Shown here: in pieces, positions 45,853-57,051 of the stretch
Layout: each line of letters starts with the position of its first letter
How positions within the stretch are numbered: the first letter of the stretch is position 1
NCBI GenBank assembly: GCA_012932295.1
Contig: JAAONU010000123.1
Span: forward strand, 1,674,001-1,738,000
DNA: 64,000 nt
Origin: Cyclina sinensis
Lineage: Eukaryota; Mollusca; Bivalvia; Venerida; Veneridae
Direction of reading: 5' to 3'
Made by a program: the position numbers and the translations under genes
Notes under the pieces: generated by a model
Database searches by the model: none
What the model was told of the DNA's origin: nothing
What the model saw: the letters and a program-made list of their open reading frames with translations, nothing else

Positions 45853-47700
45853 TCGTTTGTGCTGACAAGTGTCGCAAGTAATGTAACTATGAAGACGAAT
45901 TATCGACGTAATAAATATAGTTGCAATAGGGAAAGAGGAAGTCGCTACATTAGTTGAAAAGAATAGGGAACTACATTTTATGTCGGCGACATTCGGTTTT
46001 TGAAACAACAGTCTGTTTTATGTAGGTGATTAAATACGAGAACACGGAGATACACAGTTCAGTTTTGTCACAGCTTCTTTAAAAGTTGCAATCAATTCGC
46101 TTAAAAAGGTGGATATAGCGAACTAAATTGGACATACAATAAAGGTAGCCATATTTTCATAAAGAAGCATATCTCTTTCAGATGAACTCATAACATTAAA
46201 CGATTTTAAAAATAACTATATTCACATCCTAAATGTACAGCCTTTGAAACGTTTCCTTCTGACAAATCAAACGATAAAATGGAAACATAAATCTGACGAT
46301 CAATTTCCACAAAGCCAGTTGTTCTATGCTTGAATGATAATAAAATAAGTATTATATGGGTAGATGCCATAAAACTGTTTTAAGCTACAAAATGGACACC
46401 AGTCGGGAAGCGAAATATACAAGAACTGCTTGATGACTGTTTCGAAGTGTGTATCATTATAAAGTCATTGTTTTTTCTTCGCATTCTGAGAACGTCTAAA
46501 ACGAGTCTGGTTTTTTAACCTGTATTTTATGTACCCTACTGAAGTATATATGCCAAGAGTTGTGTGTGCGCGGTACCGTTTAAAAAGTGATTAACATCAC
46601 CAAAATATATAATAATAAACACCTGCAAAATGTCCACAGATGTGTAATTATTAAGCGCATTTTAACGTATCACCCAACATTTTATTAGGGTAGATAAAAT
46701 CTGTGTCGTCAGTGGTCAATATCATTTTTGCAGGATTGTAAAACACATACTAACCTAAACATAAGTCTGTAAATGACGTTAAATAAAGATCTTACGAGAA
46801 TGCGGTATTTGATAGCAATATGTTTATATTGAATTTGTTCGTATGTCGAAGTCTAAACTTCAAAAGTCTCTTAACTGGACGCTTTTGAAAAAAATTGTTT
46901 TTGATATGTTTAATATGGTTTCAAAACACTAAGTTGTATTATCAATTACAACTTGTTAGAAATACAGAAGTCAATAAAGATAAATCCTTTTTTGTTTGTT
47001 AGATTGTTTAACTTGTCATTTCGCAATTAAGACTCGCTCCGTCGTATTTTAGTGTAGTGTTTGCATGTATGGATTGCTGATCATTTCAATCTTTACACTG
47101 TTACATTTAGAATTTTAATAAAGAGACATTTGTAATGTTTACGTGTGTGACTTTTCTTGCATGTATTTTTGAACATGTACACTGGAAATTTACACGTGCA
47201 GCATTTCTTGTGAAGAGTTACTTTGGCGGTAATCCACCCCCCCCTCCCCCCCCCCCCCTATATTTAAGATATCTATCTAAATTAAAGTATGATTACTTCC
47301 GTTTAGCGGATGTGCGACTTTATCGTAATCAACACTTATGTTTAATATAGCAAATTTTGAACCTTAGCTCGTTTAATATGTTTCCGTTGCCTTAGTAATT
47401 TCAAATTGTCTGAAAAAGAGTTGTCGATAAAACATAAAATTCTCTTTTTTTACCTTTTTTGCATTGCTTTATAAAATAGATTATTAGTTACATAAAAAGC
47501 AGCTGCTATATAAGCTACAATTAAAACATAGTTTGTAAAATTATTTTGTCACAAAAATTAATTGTCAGAAATAATAAACTACTTAAATATAATTTTAAAT
47601 GTAATAATTTTCTACCCACACATTTATCATTTATACTGTTTTCTGAAAATATTGCCATTCATGATTAATTATGTAGTGGGTTAGGAAAGGCTTGTCAAAG
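45853..47700. other. 3' flank, duplicated pieces
   Basis: 45853-46920 matches 26007-26560, apart from about 490 bases at 46024-46510 that are found only here. Part of that extra sequence (TCACAGCTTCTTTAAAAG, CATAAAGAAGCATATC) recurs at 51753-51860. 46900-47600 matches 36150-36680. A C-rich run lies at 47236-47258. No gene. Confidence 0.65.
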
Positions 47701-49600
47701 GTCAAGTATTTAGAACAATATCGTCGTAAAAGTTTTAACTTTCTTCATTCTTTCTTTCTGAAATAGGCTTTTTCACAATTTCTTACAATATCTTTAGGGC
47801 TAATGATGAAAGAAATGATTTACAACCTTTCCAGGAAAGCATTACCATATATATTAATTCAAATACACAAATTCCTTAAGTCATATGGTTGTGTTGGTGG
47901 GGGCGGAGGTGGGGAATCCTGATAATTCAACAACTGTAAGGCAGAAAGCTGTTAAGAAATAATGTAATATAACGAAGACCCCTCTAGACGACTGCAACAC
48001 CTTTCAAAGCCCTTCACAATATTCACATAGATTGATGGATCTCTGACCCCTTACATTTGCATGATTTAACAAAGAAGTACAGTTATATTTACACCACAAA
48101 CAAGTATATAACAAAAGAGCACATGGTAATGTAAAACCCATTGTTATAAGATTTAAGAGTCGTGTTTTGGATCCATGAATTACGTCGTATCGCTGGAGTG
48201 ATGATAAAACATGTCGCAGGTAAAAATCTAACTCCTACTTTTACTATCCTTGCTGCAAGGTACTTTGTTTTATAGGGTGCTTGTTGCACTATGGGCAAAA
48301 TGACTGGCAAATAGCAGAAAATGTGTTTAAAATTAGGACCTATCTTAGAGGAAGGTCAAGTTTAAGCCGAGAGATTTTCATCAAGAGGTGGCTGATATTC
48401 ATAAAAGGAGTCCATTGTCGTGTAGTTTTGTTTGTACGTGGGTAGCAAAATTTAAGTCTGGCCGAAAGACATTGAGTTCGTATTATGGATAAGGTCATGT
48501 CTTTCTTTGGCAGACAAAGAGACAGTATGGAAACGTAGATGCGGAGATGAACTGCTTAAACCAAGAAGTATGTGCTTGTATGTAAACAAATTATGTATTT
48601 CCTGGGGAGATACCATTGTATTGTTTTCGGTAGAAGAATGAAAATCACTCGAAAAGCACGACACGAATGGCCTTCTGGATGACTGTTTCGGAGCATTGAT
48701 GAAGTTATTGTATTCTCTTCACTTTTGGGTGACGTTGACACGTCTGAAAAACTGGTTTTCATAAGTCTATAAAGGAAGAGTTGCCCACACAAACTCTTTT
48801 ATACATAATTTTATGAATTTCACAACCTGATGTGTTATCGTAACAGATTGCATAATAATCGCGGTAGATATACTTCCTATCGCTACATGTAAATACAATG
48901 TATATAGATAGATCTACCACGCAGTGTTGACAAGGAACGTTGTAACAGTACTTTCAACTACTTTTCATCCCATTCGAGAGCGGTGTCGTGTTTGTACATT
49001 CAGCATTAGTTTGAAAAAGACCCGTAAGAGAGCCTGCTGTCAAGTACATGTAGAGTATTAATATTAGACAAGCTGTACCTTAACTTTAACTGCCTTGTGA
49101 TCTAACTCTCGACAATTGTCTATATACTTTAGTAAAACCATTTTCTAATCGATTATTCCTAAAGAATTTATAAGCAAAATTATAGATGTTATTCTGGTGA
49201 TATCTGTGACTGGTTACATGACGGCGACCAAAAAACGTTCTACTGAAACGAACTGTCAGCAAAACATAATATCTTAGATAATAAGTTGTGAAAGAAATTG
49301 TTCAAAGATGAAGGTGAGGTGACTTAGCAAAAACAAACACGTATATTTACAACTTAATTCCAACACATAGTGTGTTGGGTCACCTTGTAAATTATATGAA
49401 CATAATTTCATAAAATGAGAGTTGCCTAGCAAATAACTTAATAGTTGCTACAATAAATGTGTTGGCAATTGTAGTAAGTAATCATCATTTAAATATATGC
49501 ACCAAATATTTACCTTGTAAATAAATAAGCTGAACAATATTTTTTATATAATAAATGTATAGAATAAACTGTAATGCATGTAAATTATAATTTTATGTTC
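47701..49600. repeat. Upstream region of CBM14 copy, duplicated
   Basis: 48480-49100 matches 57700-58330 (TTGTATGTAAACAAATTATG, TTGTATTCTCTTCACTT). 48250-48420 matches 53905-54080. No intact gene is present. Confidence 0.7.
48276..48352 (+). pseudogene. Dead exon-like segment
   Basis: Preceded by TTTGTTTTATAG, it aligns with 53918-53993. Here the frame has a TAG after MGKMTGK and the donor GT is changed to GA (GAGGAAGG against GAGGTAGG). If the other copy is a real exon, this one is dead. Confidence 0.35.
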
Positions 49601-49606
49601 TTCTGT

Positions 49607-49700
49607 AATGGTTCGGTGACATTAAAGATAAGTCGGTATTTAATTAGAAATAGGGTTCACGATTTCCAGTCGCCTGTAACGGCGTTACGCCAGAAGACAT
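49607..49700 (+). promoter_or_regulatory. Promoter-like block of the CBM14 pseudogene
   Basis: Strongly conserved with 59022-59110: GACATTAAAGATA, TCGGTATTTAATTAG (a weakened TATA-like stretch), TTCACGATTTCCAGTC and the palindrome GTAACGGCGTTAC at 49675-49687. Confidence 0.55.
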
Positions 49701-49784
49701 TAAGTAAAACTTATATTGATAAATGAACAGTTGAACAAAGGATCTTCTTAAATTCTTCGCCGACAAAGGGAACAAAATAAAAAT

Positions 49785-50075
49785 ATGGCTTTATTCAGGC
49801 GATTATTGCAAATGATTGTTCACATTTTTATGTTGTTTCAAGTAACGGTGTATGCAGTGTTACGGTGAAAAGGTTGCAAATAGTCCCTAACCTATGTGCT
49901 TCTCTGTATACTTGTTACGGCGGACTAAAGTTTCCAGTCAGCTGTGCTTCCAAAGCTGGACCAAAAAGTGTTTCATCCTAAAACATAAACAAGTGTGTTA
50001 CAGGGGTCGGCCTATGACCACAGTTCATGTAAATACCTTTAACACATTTAGTTATGTTACTACAGGTATATTTAT
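49785..50075 (+). pseudogene. CBM14 chitin-binding pseudogene
   Basis: Aligned to the intact gene at 59209, it opens with the same MA(F/L)FRRLLQM codons. A frameshift in the signal-peptide part then puts GTAACGGTGTATGC out of frame. A second small deletion removes the codons around the second cysteine (CTAACCTATGTGCTTC). Later the Cys codons of GTCAGCTGTGCTTCCAAAGC and ACAAGTGTGTTACAGG are recognisable in yet another frame. There are at least two frameshifts, so no functional product is expected, although the promoter block upstream is still well kept. Confidence 0.88.
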
Positions 50076-50094
50076 ACCTGATTTTCAAACGAAA

Positions 50095-50400
50095 TGAAAA
50101 TCGTCTGTCGGTCCGTCTGTCTGTAGAGACTTAATACTTAGAAGATAGGCTTGCAATCATTTGTAAATAAATCCTTTTGGGGGCCCACCTTGTGAATAAC
50201 AACATCTGGAATCTTCATACTTTACAGGATGCTTGGCCATAAAGAGTAGATGAGCGCTTTGGTTTAGGCCTGAAAAGGTCAAAAGTTACATGCTTTGAAA
50301 ACAGTTTCCAATCAATAACTGAGAAACAAAAGCTCCAAATCAAATGGTTTTTGGTTCAATCTTGAGACATTGAAAGTCTCGTTTATCACAATTAATTAAA
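50095..50400. repeat. Dispersed repeat with GTCGGTCCGTCTGTC start
   Basis: Shared with 62760-63340: TAATACTTAG, TTTACAGGATG, GATGAG, TGAAAACAGTTT, CAATAACTGA. Probably a molluscan dispersed element of unknown class. Confidence 0.6.
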
Positions 50401-51102
50401 ACCAAAATCCTGTGTTTCGACCTTACTGTCCCAAAGTTACATTGCCATTCATAGAGACATATCACTTTCATATTGCAAAACAGGAATGCACATATATCAT
50501 TCTGAAAGCTCTTGTTAAAGAATATTTTAATCAAGCTTTGTCTGACTCATTTAGTGCATGCACAATACGCTTAGTGATAACAAACACAGGAAGTAAGTCC
50601 GCTGGTTTATTCTACTTGAAAAACTTCTGAGGTTAAATTCAGACCGGAAAGAACTTACTCGAAAAAAAGATCGGTGCTTTACAGTTACAAACCATACTGT
50701 TATCCTCTGTAACACTGGCTTCGAATGCTTTTCTTACTTATGATTTTGTTTAAAAACAACGCATAAAAATGCTGTTTCCTGTAATAGAAAAAAATAATAA
50801 GAAACTTTCAGTTAATGCAAGAGCATTGAAAGGTAAAAATAAATTGATCAGTCTTTATCTAAAAACAAACCCATATCAAGATTTTTCTTCATTGAAATAA
50901 ACTACAGTTCTATCATAACAGAAGTGCGGTTGTAAAAATATGTTTAAGTTTATCGCTATATCAAACATTCCAGGTGTTTGAAATGTTTAAAATAATATGT
51001 TGCTGTAGTTTTTGTTTCATTTACAAATGTAAATAAACAATCACCATAGTCAGTGTTATTTACACAATTTTGTGCAGTAGTTAGTATGTATAGTCAAGTT
51101 CA
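50401..51102. other. Duplicated flank remnants
   Basis: 50590-50640 matches the GGAAGTAAGTTCGTTGGTTT and GGTTAAATTCAG text of 16425-16510. 50840-51010 matches 43790-43985. These are collapsed remnants of the same block that surrounds the type 1 B-box genes. Confidence 0.55.
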
Positions 51103-51560
51103 CAGTGGGATTCAAACCAGCACCGAACTACCCCAACCGCCCGGCAATGTAAATTTAGAGCGCCTTAGACCACTCTACCATCGTAACAACCCTAAAAAAT
51201 GGTTGTGCAAAAAAACTCTACACACAGACGTTTGATGTATGTTTATCTAAAAACATACATGAACGGGGAGACTTTTTCGGCCGCCATACTGAACCAATAG
51301 CGATGTTGTAAATTATATATATTCAAGTTTCCAGTTGGGATTTGAACCCGCACAGACCACTCGGCCTATAAAGGTTGTACAAATGATTCACCACACTGGT
51401 GCCAGGCATTAGGTGTATAACAACACTGACTACATGTACGGGGAGACTTTTTTAGCGGTCTATTCAAGTTCGAAGTGGAATTCGAACCCGCACCGACGCA
51501 CCAATTGCCTAGCTATGCAAAGTAACAACGCCTTAGACAACTCGGTCGTCGCAACAACCC
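51103..51560 (-). repeat. tRNA-derived SINE, family 2, three copies in tandem
   Basis: Minus-strand tRNA-like heads lie at 51103-51190, 51331-51375 and 51471-51560. The first reads GGTAGAGTGGTCTAAGGCGC and GGTTTGAATCCCACTG, like a tRNA with a long variable arm (Leu or Ser type). Each head is joined to an ACGGGGAGACTTTTT-type segment. Confidence 0.7.
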
Positions 51561-51659
51561 CAACTGAAGAATGGAACTGTTAATTCTAAAAGTTAATCTA
51601 ATAAATCTGTAATAAATTGTCAGTATTCGGACTAATTTTGGAGATAACTATTTCATATC

Positions 51660-51745
51660 TGAAGTTCAAATTGCAACAACAAATATACGGAAGTAAATGT
51701 TATATTTAAGTTTGCTTTGGAGAAAACACAATCTCAAGAGTTAAA
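51660..51745 (+). pseudogene. Scrap of a fifth B-box gene
   Basis: Upstream text TCAAATTGCAACAACAAATA, like 44485-44515, is fused at GTAAATGTTATA to TTAAGTTTGCTTTGGAGAAA and ACACAATCTCAAGAG. The latter aligns with codons 30-43 of the B-box (LCLSCVLEKAKSQE). The start codon and everything beyond are gone. Confidence 0.7.
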
Positions 51746-52979
51746 TTTTGTCATAGCTTCTTTGCCATCCGTTTGCCTAAAAAGGAAGTTACCACTAAAT
51801 TGGACAGAAGATAAAAGTAGGCATATTGTCATAAAGAAGCATGTCTGTTTTAGATGAGGTCATATATTTAACTGCTTCTTTACATTCTGAATGTTCAAAC
51901 TTTGGAATGACTGCTGACAAATCAAACGATAAAGTTGAAACCTAAATGCGACGACCAACTCCATCAACCAACGAATCTGTGCTTGTTGTAATAAAAATAT
52001 GTAGTCTATGGGTAGAAAGTGTTCAGCTATAAAAGGGACGCAAGTCGGAAAGCGTAATGTAAAATACCTGTACTGTAGTATCATTTTAAGGTCATTGTTT
52101 TCTCTTAACATTCGGATAACGTTTTAACCTCACCGAATCTGACTTTCATCCTTTATGAAAGTGTTGATAAAAACAATTTTCAAATACCTGCCGTTCGAAT
52201 TTCTACGAGATCTAGAGATAGTGTAATGAACAAGAAAACTACATCTTACAATTTTTGCCTCGGATCCTGAACAGTTTGAATTTCTTGGAAAGATACGTCT
52301 AAAAATGGCATTAGTTATGTTGTTCTCTGAAAAAAATATTTGCTGAAACCAACATAATTATTTTTTAATAATGTTCCACTTTGCATCCATCTTGTTTTTT
52401 CTGTGCAAGAAAACAATATAATATTTTAACCTTTCTTTGCAAATTTAAACAAAACTTCCTTTTTTATGTTAAATGTTTTGTAAATCAAAGATAAGGTGAG
52501 GAAGATTTCACAAGATTATGTGATACGCAGACAGAGGTTTCATCTAACAATTTGTAATTAAACAGTTAAAGACTCATCAAACGAAGATATGGCAGTTTAT
52601 TGCAAAAAGTTTTATACTGATTAATATTGGTCCGTATGACGGCGTATGAAAGCTTCAAAAAGTCCCTTACCTCGACGCCTTTGAATTACTTGATTCAGAT
52701 GACTCTTTCAATTTACTTTCATTGTTCTACCATAAGTTTTTGTACATGTAACTTATAGCGGTCGAACTATGGTCACAAGTTATGTAACTATCTTTATCGA
52801 AAGCGTTTTAAGGGTAACAGTAACTCTTTTTTTATCTTTATTACATGACTAACGAAACACCCGTCATCGATGAAATGAAACAGATGTCGATGCAAGTGAC
52901 GTGTGGTTGTTGTTATTGTTGTTGCTGATGTAAAAAATAGAAAATATATATATTGCTCAAATCAAGTGTTACCTGTAAA
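51746..52979. other. Flank remnants, no gene
   Basis: 51753-51860 matches 46063-46195. 52800-52930 resembles 26640-26760 with its GTT-rich run. Nothing coding was recognised. Confidence 0.5.
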
Positions 52980-53677
52980 ACTTCTGAATTCAAAAAATAC
53001 ATGAGTCTTTTAATGAGAGACTTCAGTGTCACAAAAAAAACTCATCTTTTGCAAAGCAAAAAATTGTAGCTGCAAAACATTGAAGCGCACAACAGTAGAA
53101 CTGTAACTTCGAAATTAAATTTCTGCATAGGTGTAATTCCGCATTTAAAGCTATGAAAGACTTGTTTGTATGTAAATGTTAAGAATGCACTCTTAACTAA
53201 AGGGGAATGAAAATATTATGTTAATTAAAAATATTTTTTGGCACTTATGAGTCCTCATTACCTACATCTACTTTTTAAAATAATCAGCATGTTTTACTTT
53301 TACACAAAATAAAGACAGCGTTAATATATACAATATGACGAGAAACTGTGTATTTCCTGTGATCTTAAACCCGTTTAATTTATCAAATTTTACAAGCCTG
53401 TGTCCCGCTCTCTGTGGTCCCGTCCGGTAACTTCTAGAGGAAGACTTGTGGAGCTCGCTAATGAGTAAGAAACAAAGACAAATCAAATAAATTCCTGTTT
53501 GGTGTGAGTTCAGCGAATTTCCTCGGCCATTCACGCTCAACCACTGCCCTACCATGTAGATAAGTTGACATTTATTTACATCAGAATATGGATCTAGTAC
53601 TGGTTACCCGCTAAGGTTGGCTAAGCATGCCTTAGGTTAACTGACTGTTTAATTGTGACCGGCACGAACCGGACTGG

Positions 53678-53719
<42 letters not shown>

Positions 53720-53760
53720 ACCCACATTTTCATGCCTTAAATTTATCTAAAGATTATAAA
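52980..53760. repeat. Third, shortened copy of the duplicated block
   Basis: It shares pieces of 1480-1580 and of 2270-3050: TAATCAGCATGTTTTACT, CAAATAAATTCCTGTTTGGT, CTAGTACTGGTTACCCGCTA and the (CT)n tract at 53682-53717. Middle parts are missing. Confidence 0.75.
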
Positions 53761-53917
53761 AATTTGTATACCAGGGTTGTTTCGCAAACAGCGTGACTGT
53801 TGTGTTATTCCTTTGAAAATCCACAATATTCACATAGATTACTTTGAATCGCTAGAGTGAGTGATGATGAAACATCACAGGTTAAAATTTAACTCATATA
53901 TTTGCTTTGTTTTGTAG

Positions 53918-53993
53918 GGTATTTGTTGCACTATGGGCAAAATGATGGGCAAACAAGCAGAAAATGTGCTTGAAATTAGGACCTGTATTAGAG
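53918..53993 (+). other. Exon-like segment with acceptor and donor
   Basis: TTTGTTTTGTAG precedes it and GAG|GTAGGT follows. From ATG 53933 it reads MGKMMGKQAENVLEIRTCIR without a stop. The copy at 48276-48352 is conserved in position. It could be a first coding or 5' UTR exon of an unrecognised gene, or a chance frame in a repeat. Confidence 0.3.
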
Positions 53994-55200
53994 GTAGGTC
54001 AAGTTCAAGCCAAAAGATTTTCCCTCTAGAGGTGGCTTACATTAAAAAGATAGAGACCATTGTCGTCAAGTTTTGTTTGTTGAGTCCGAACAAAAGGGGT
54101 TGTATATGTTGCTCGCCCTAGTCGTCCTGTCACTTGCATGCCCAAATAAATCGTTTAGTGTCCCGTCACCCTTATCACTCGCTATACTCGCCAGGCCTAG
54201 TTCCCTGTGATTGTTTCGCTCCCAAAAAATTAAAAATGAAAGAGAAATGAGAAAAAAAGAATCGGAGGAATGTCCCAACTTGTATTTAGCAGTTTTAAGT
54301 TGTTCAAAGAATAGGAAATGTTTCTAAAACTTGATGACATGGTTTAAAATTCATGTTTTGGTTAAGTGGGAGTCACAGAAACGTTTGGTCCAATGTAGTT
54401 AAAGTATTCAAGTAAAAATACAAGTTGCATTATTGAGGAAATTTATTCGACTGGTTTAAGTGTAGCCACAGATTTCGTCTTTTTCAATTTTGTAATTTGA
54501 CCGTAAACCAGGAAGTTATATCATCAGTTTATTATCACATAATAATACGACTTTAAAAGGTGTGGATAACATATAAATTCAGGTAGATAGCATATGTTCT
54601 TTTTTAAAAGATTTAAGATTTGTAACAGTTTCTAATCATAGGAATAGTTCAATAGATTAAAAAATTCCTTGTTACTTTTTAATCTAAATCATACATGAAT
54701 GAGCGTTTTACTAAGCTATTATCCAAGCTTTCTCAGTTTGGGTATATGACATTGATAGTACATGTATTGATCGTTCTTGTAAGTACGTAGGCTTTGAAAA
54801 AGGACCACGACAAAAAGCTATGATCGATGACAAAGTCTGATCCGGTAATACAAAATGTAAGACTAACGATCCGACTCTTTGCTACAAGTCGAATTTTACC
54901 CCTTACCTGTAAAACAAGGGTCAACTTCTTAAGGTTTAATGATAACCTTAGATTAGAATAAAATAATGTAACAACTTGAAAAAGGTCTGTGTTTAAGTCA
55001 GTTAAAATGGAAATATTTATCAACACAATGATATAATTTCTTTTCTCGTGTAAGATCTGAGGGGTTCGTAATTTATCCCTTTGAATCAGCAACTCCAGTA
55101 ACTTAAATCTTTTGTTTAGTTTAAATTTCTTTGTACTTTTTTTTCCGACATTGACACCAACTAAACAGTTCCTCGATCATTGACTGATACTGGATGAATT
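53994..55200. other. Intergenic, partly duplicated
   Basis: 54675-55200 matches 37753-38400. No gene. Confidence 0.55.
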
Positions 55201-56003
55201 GAAATTCTGGAAACATTCATTCATAAGTAGTCTTTCCGGCTTAAGTCATGCTCGCTCTCCACTTACAGGTCAGAAACAATAATGACTTTGATCTCCTATT
55301 CGTTAGATGCATGAATATAGTTTAATATAAATCTGACTAAATGACTGTTGAAACTGTAGAAAATGGTAACTCAACAGTGACTTGTACCACTCAATGGCAT
55401 CCATGTTAAACTATTTTAAACTATGATGAATTAAATTCAATATTTATATTAACATGTCACTCAGGTATTCTGGTTTAAGCCTGTATTTTAGAAACCAGAT
55501 TTACCTTCTTGCGTTGAAGTCCTCTTCAAAGAATCTTTTTTTAAGATCATGTCGGGATTAATTCTGGCGTTCTACCCTTCATATATTGTCCTCCACGCAT
55601 GCTTGCAAGTAAGATTACATTATAAGTAAATGAAAAACTAGGGCGAAATATCTTTGTATATTTGAGATGTTGCCGACTTTGTACAAATTCAGTGTAAGAT
55701 CGTATTTCGAAGTGTAAACGGCACGACTAACTAGAATATCTTAAACCCTGCCATCATTAGACTGAATAAGAAAAATAAGAAAATTTGATGTGAATATATG
55801 AGTATGACTTATGCTTTGCTTAAACCAGACAACTGAGTGTGGTCAGTTAAAATCAATACCTGAAACAGATTTTTTGTCATAAAATGTTCAAACAAAATAA
55901 ATAAGTAGCAATTAAGTAACGAACATTCTAAAAAATGCACTTTTAATTAAAACATTTCTGTGTAAAAGTATTGCTGTGTACTGAACAAGTTGTTTGTATT
56001 ACT
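55201..56003. repeat. 5' flank of type 2 B-box gene, duplicated
   Basis: Homologous to 3600-4310: CTTGCTTAAACCAGACAATTG-like text, TTCTGTGTAAAAGTA, AACAAGTTGTTTGT. It probably carries the promoter and first intron. Confidence 0.7.
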
Positions 56004-56040
56004 TTGTATATTTCAGCGATAAAGGTTACAACAAACAAAA
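56004..56040 (+). promoter_or_regulatory. 3' splice site and 5' UTR of B-box gene
   Basis: TTTGTATATTTCAG ends at 56016. The next 24 bases lead to ATG 56041 (A at -3, G at +4). Confidence 0.65.
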
Positions 56041-57051
56041 ATGGTAGAAAAGGAATTGAGTATGCCTCTTTGTGATGTTCACAATGACAAGGTGGCACAG
56101 ACCTTCTGCAAATACCACAAGAAACTGTTATGTTTAAGCTGTGCTTTGGAGAAGGCAAAATCTCAAGAATGTTCTATCCATGAAATAACAAAAATTTCTG
56201 GAGAGCTAGATACTACCATTTATGAATGGCTTCTTGTGAGACAAATGGCTATAAAGAAGAGACGTTCCATTAAAGCGCACGAGCACAAGACGGAAACGTT
56301 AATGTCTACTTTAAAGAAGGAAGTAACTGAACTGCATGAAAAACTCGTGAAGCGTTTACACGAAATGAAGGAAAGCTGTCTTCAATCAATTGATGTTCAA
56401 GCGGAAACAGCGTTGGCACAAGATAAACTTAGTAAAGTTCAGCTTCATATCATTGACAAGATAATCACAGAAAACATTGAAAAGCTTTCGGCACAATCAA
56501 ATGATGACTTGAGAAGCAGTCAAGCAAATTTGAATGACGTAAAAACAAACGTAAAAAAAGAAGTTCCGGATATTGCTGGGGATCCAGAAGGAGATTTTAA
56601 GCCAAATAAACCTCTCGAAACTTTAATTCTTAAAACAGGAAATTCACTAGGAGTTGCCGTTTTAATATGCCCTGATTATTATGAAGTGATAGGTAATATC
56701 GATTTCGATGCTAAAAATGAAAAGGAAAAAAGTGACGTTGTTCTAAGTGAAGAGTTAAAGCATTCTATTCAGACAGAAAATCCAGAGAATCTAGCGTCAG
56801 ACGAAGTAATCTTTGACAGAAAGAAAAAAGAAAAATGTGAAGAAAATAAACCTGCATCTATTGACATGGCCAAAGAAAAAACACCAAGAGCAGGGCAAAT
56901 TTCTAACATAAAAGAATACAAAACTGACATCAACCAACAAGAGGAAGATAGCAAGTCAACAAGAATGTCAAAAAATGTAACGGCTGAAAAGAGAAAAGAG
57001 GGACCTTTTGCAGGCTTATTTCGTAGAAAAAAATCAGACCAAACCGAATAG
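56041..57051 (+). CDS. B-box/coiled-coil protein, RING-less TRIM-like (type 2)
   Basis: A 336-residue protein. B-box ligands are C11/H14, C23/H26, C31/C34 and C44/H47. A coiled coil is expected at about 60-185 (ETLMSTLKKEVTELHEKLVK, then SIDVQAETALAQDKLSKVQL). The insertion of about four residues at AETALAQDKLSK distinguishes type 2 from type 1. The middle is charged and low in hydrophobics. The C-terminus is EGPFAGLFRRKKSDQTE followed by TAG. In type 1 genes the matching position continues for some 20 more residues, and here the DNA past the stop still reads LNIETNTE in frame, so the tail was cut by a nonsense change. The gene is the intact version of the pseudogene at 4317. No RING, NHL or SPRY is present; a cytoplasmic adaptor role is inferred. 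The CBM14 gene lies 2.2 kb downstream on the same strand. Confidence 0.92.
   Translation: MVEKELSMPLCDVHNDKVAQTFCKYHKKLLCLSCALEKAKSQECSIHEITKISGELDTTIYEWLLVRQMAIKKRRSIKAHEHKTETLMSTLKKEVTELHEKLVKRLHEMKESCLQSIDVQAETALAQDKLSKVQLHIIDKIITENIEKLSAQSNDDLRSSQANLNDVKTNVKKEVPDIAGDPEGDFKPNKPLETLILKTGNSLGVAVLICPDYYEVIGNIDFDAKNEKEKSDVVLSEELKHSIQTENPENLASDEVIFDRKKKEKCEENKPASIDMAKEKTPRAGQISNIKEYKTDINQQEEDSKSTRMSKNVTAEKRKEGPFAGLFRRKKSDQTE

Noticed and set aside
47236..47258. C-rich run as G-quadruplex regulatory element
   Set aside because: It is a near-homopolymer with no neighbouring promoter or gene, and homopolymers are prone to sequencing error.
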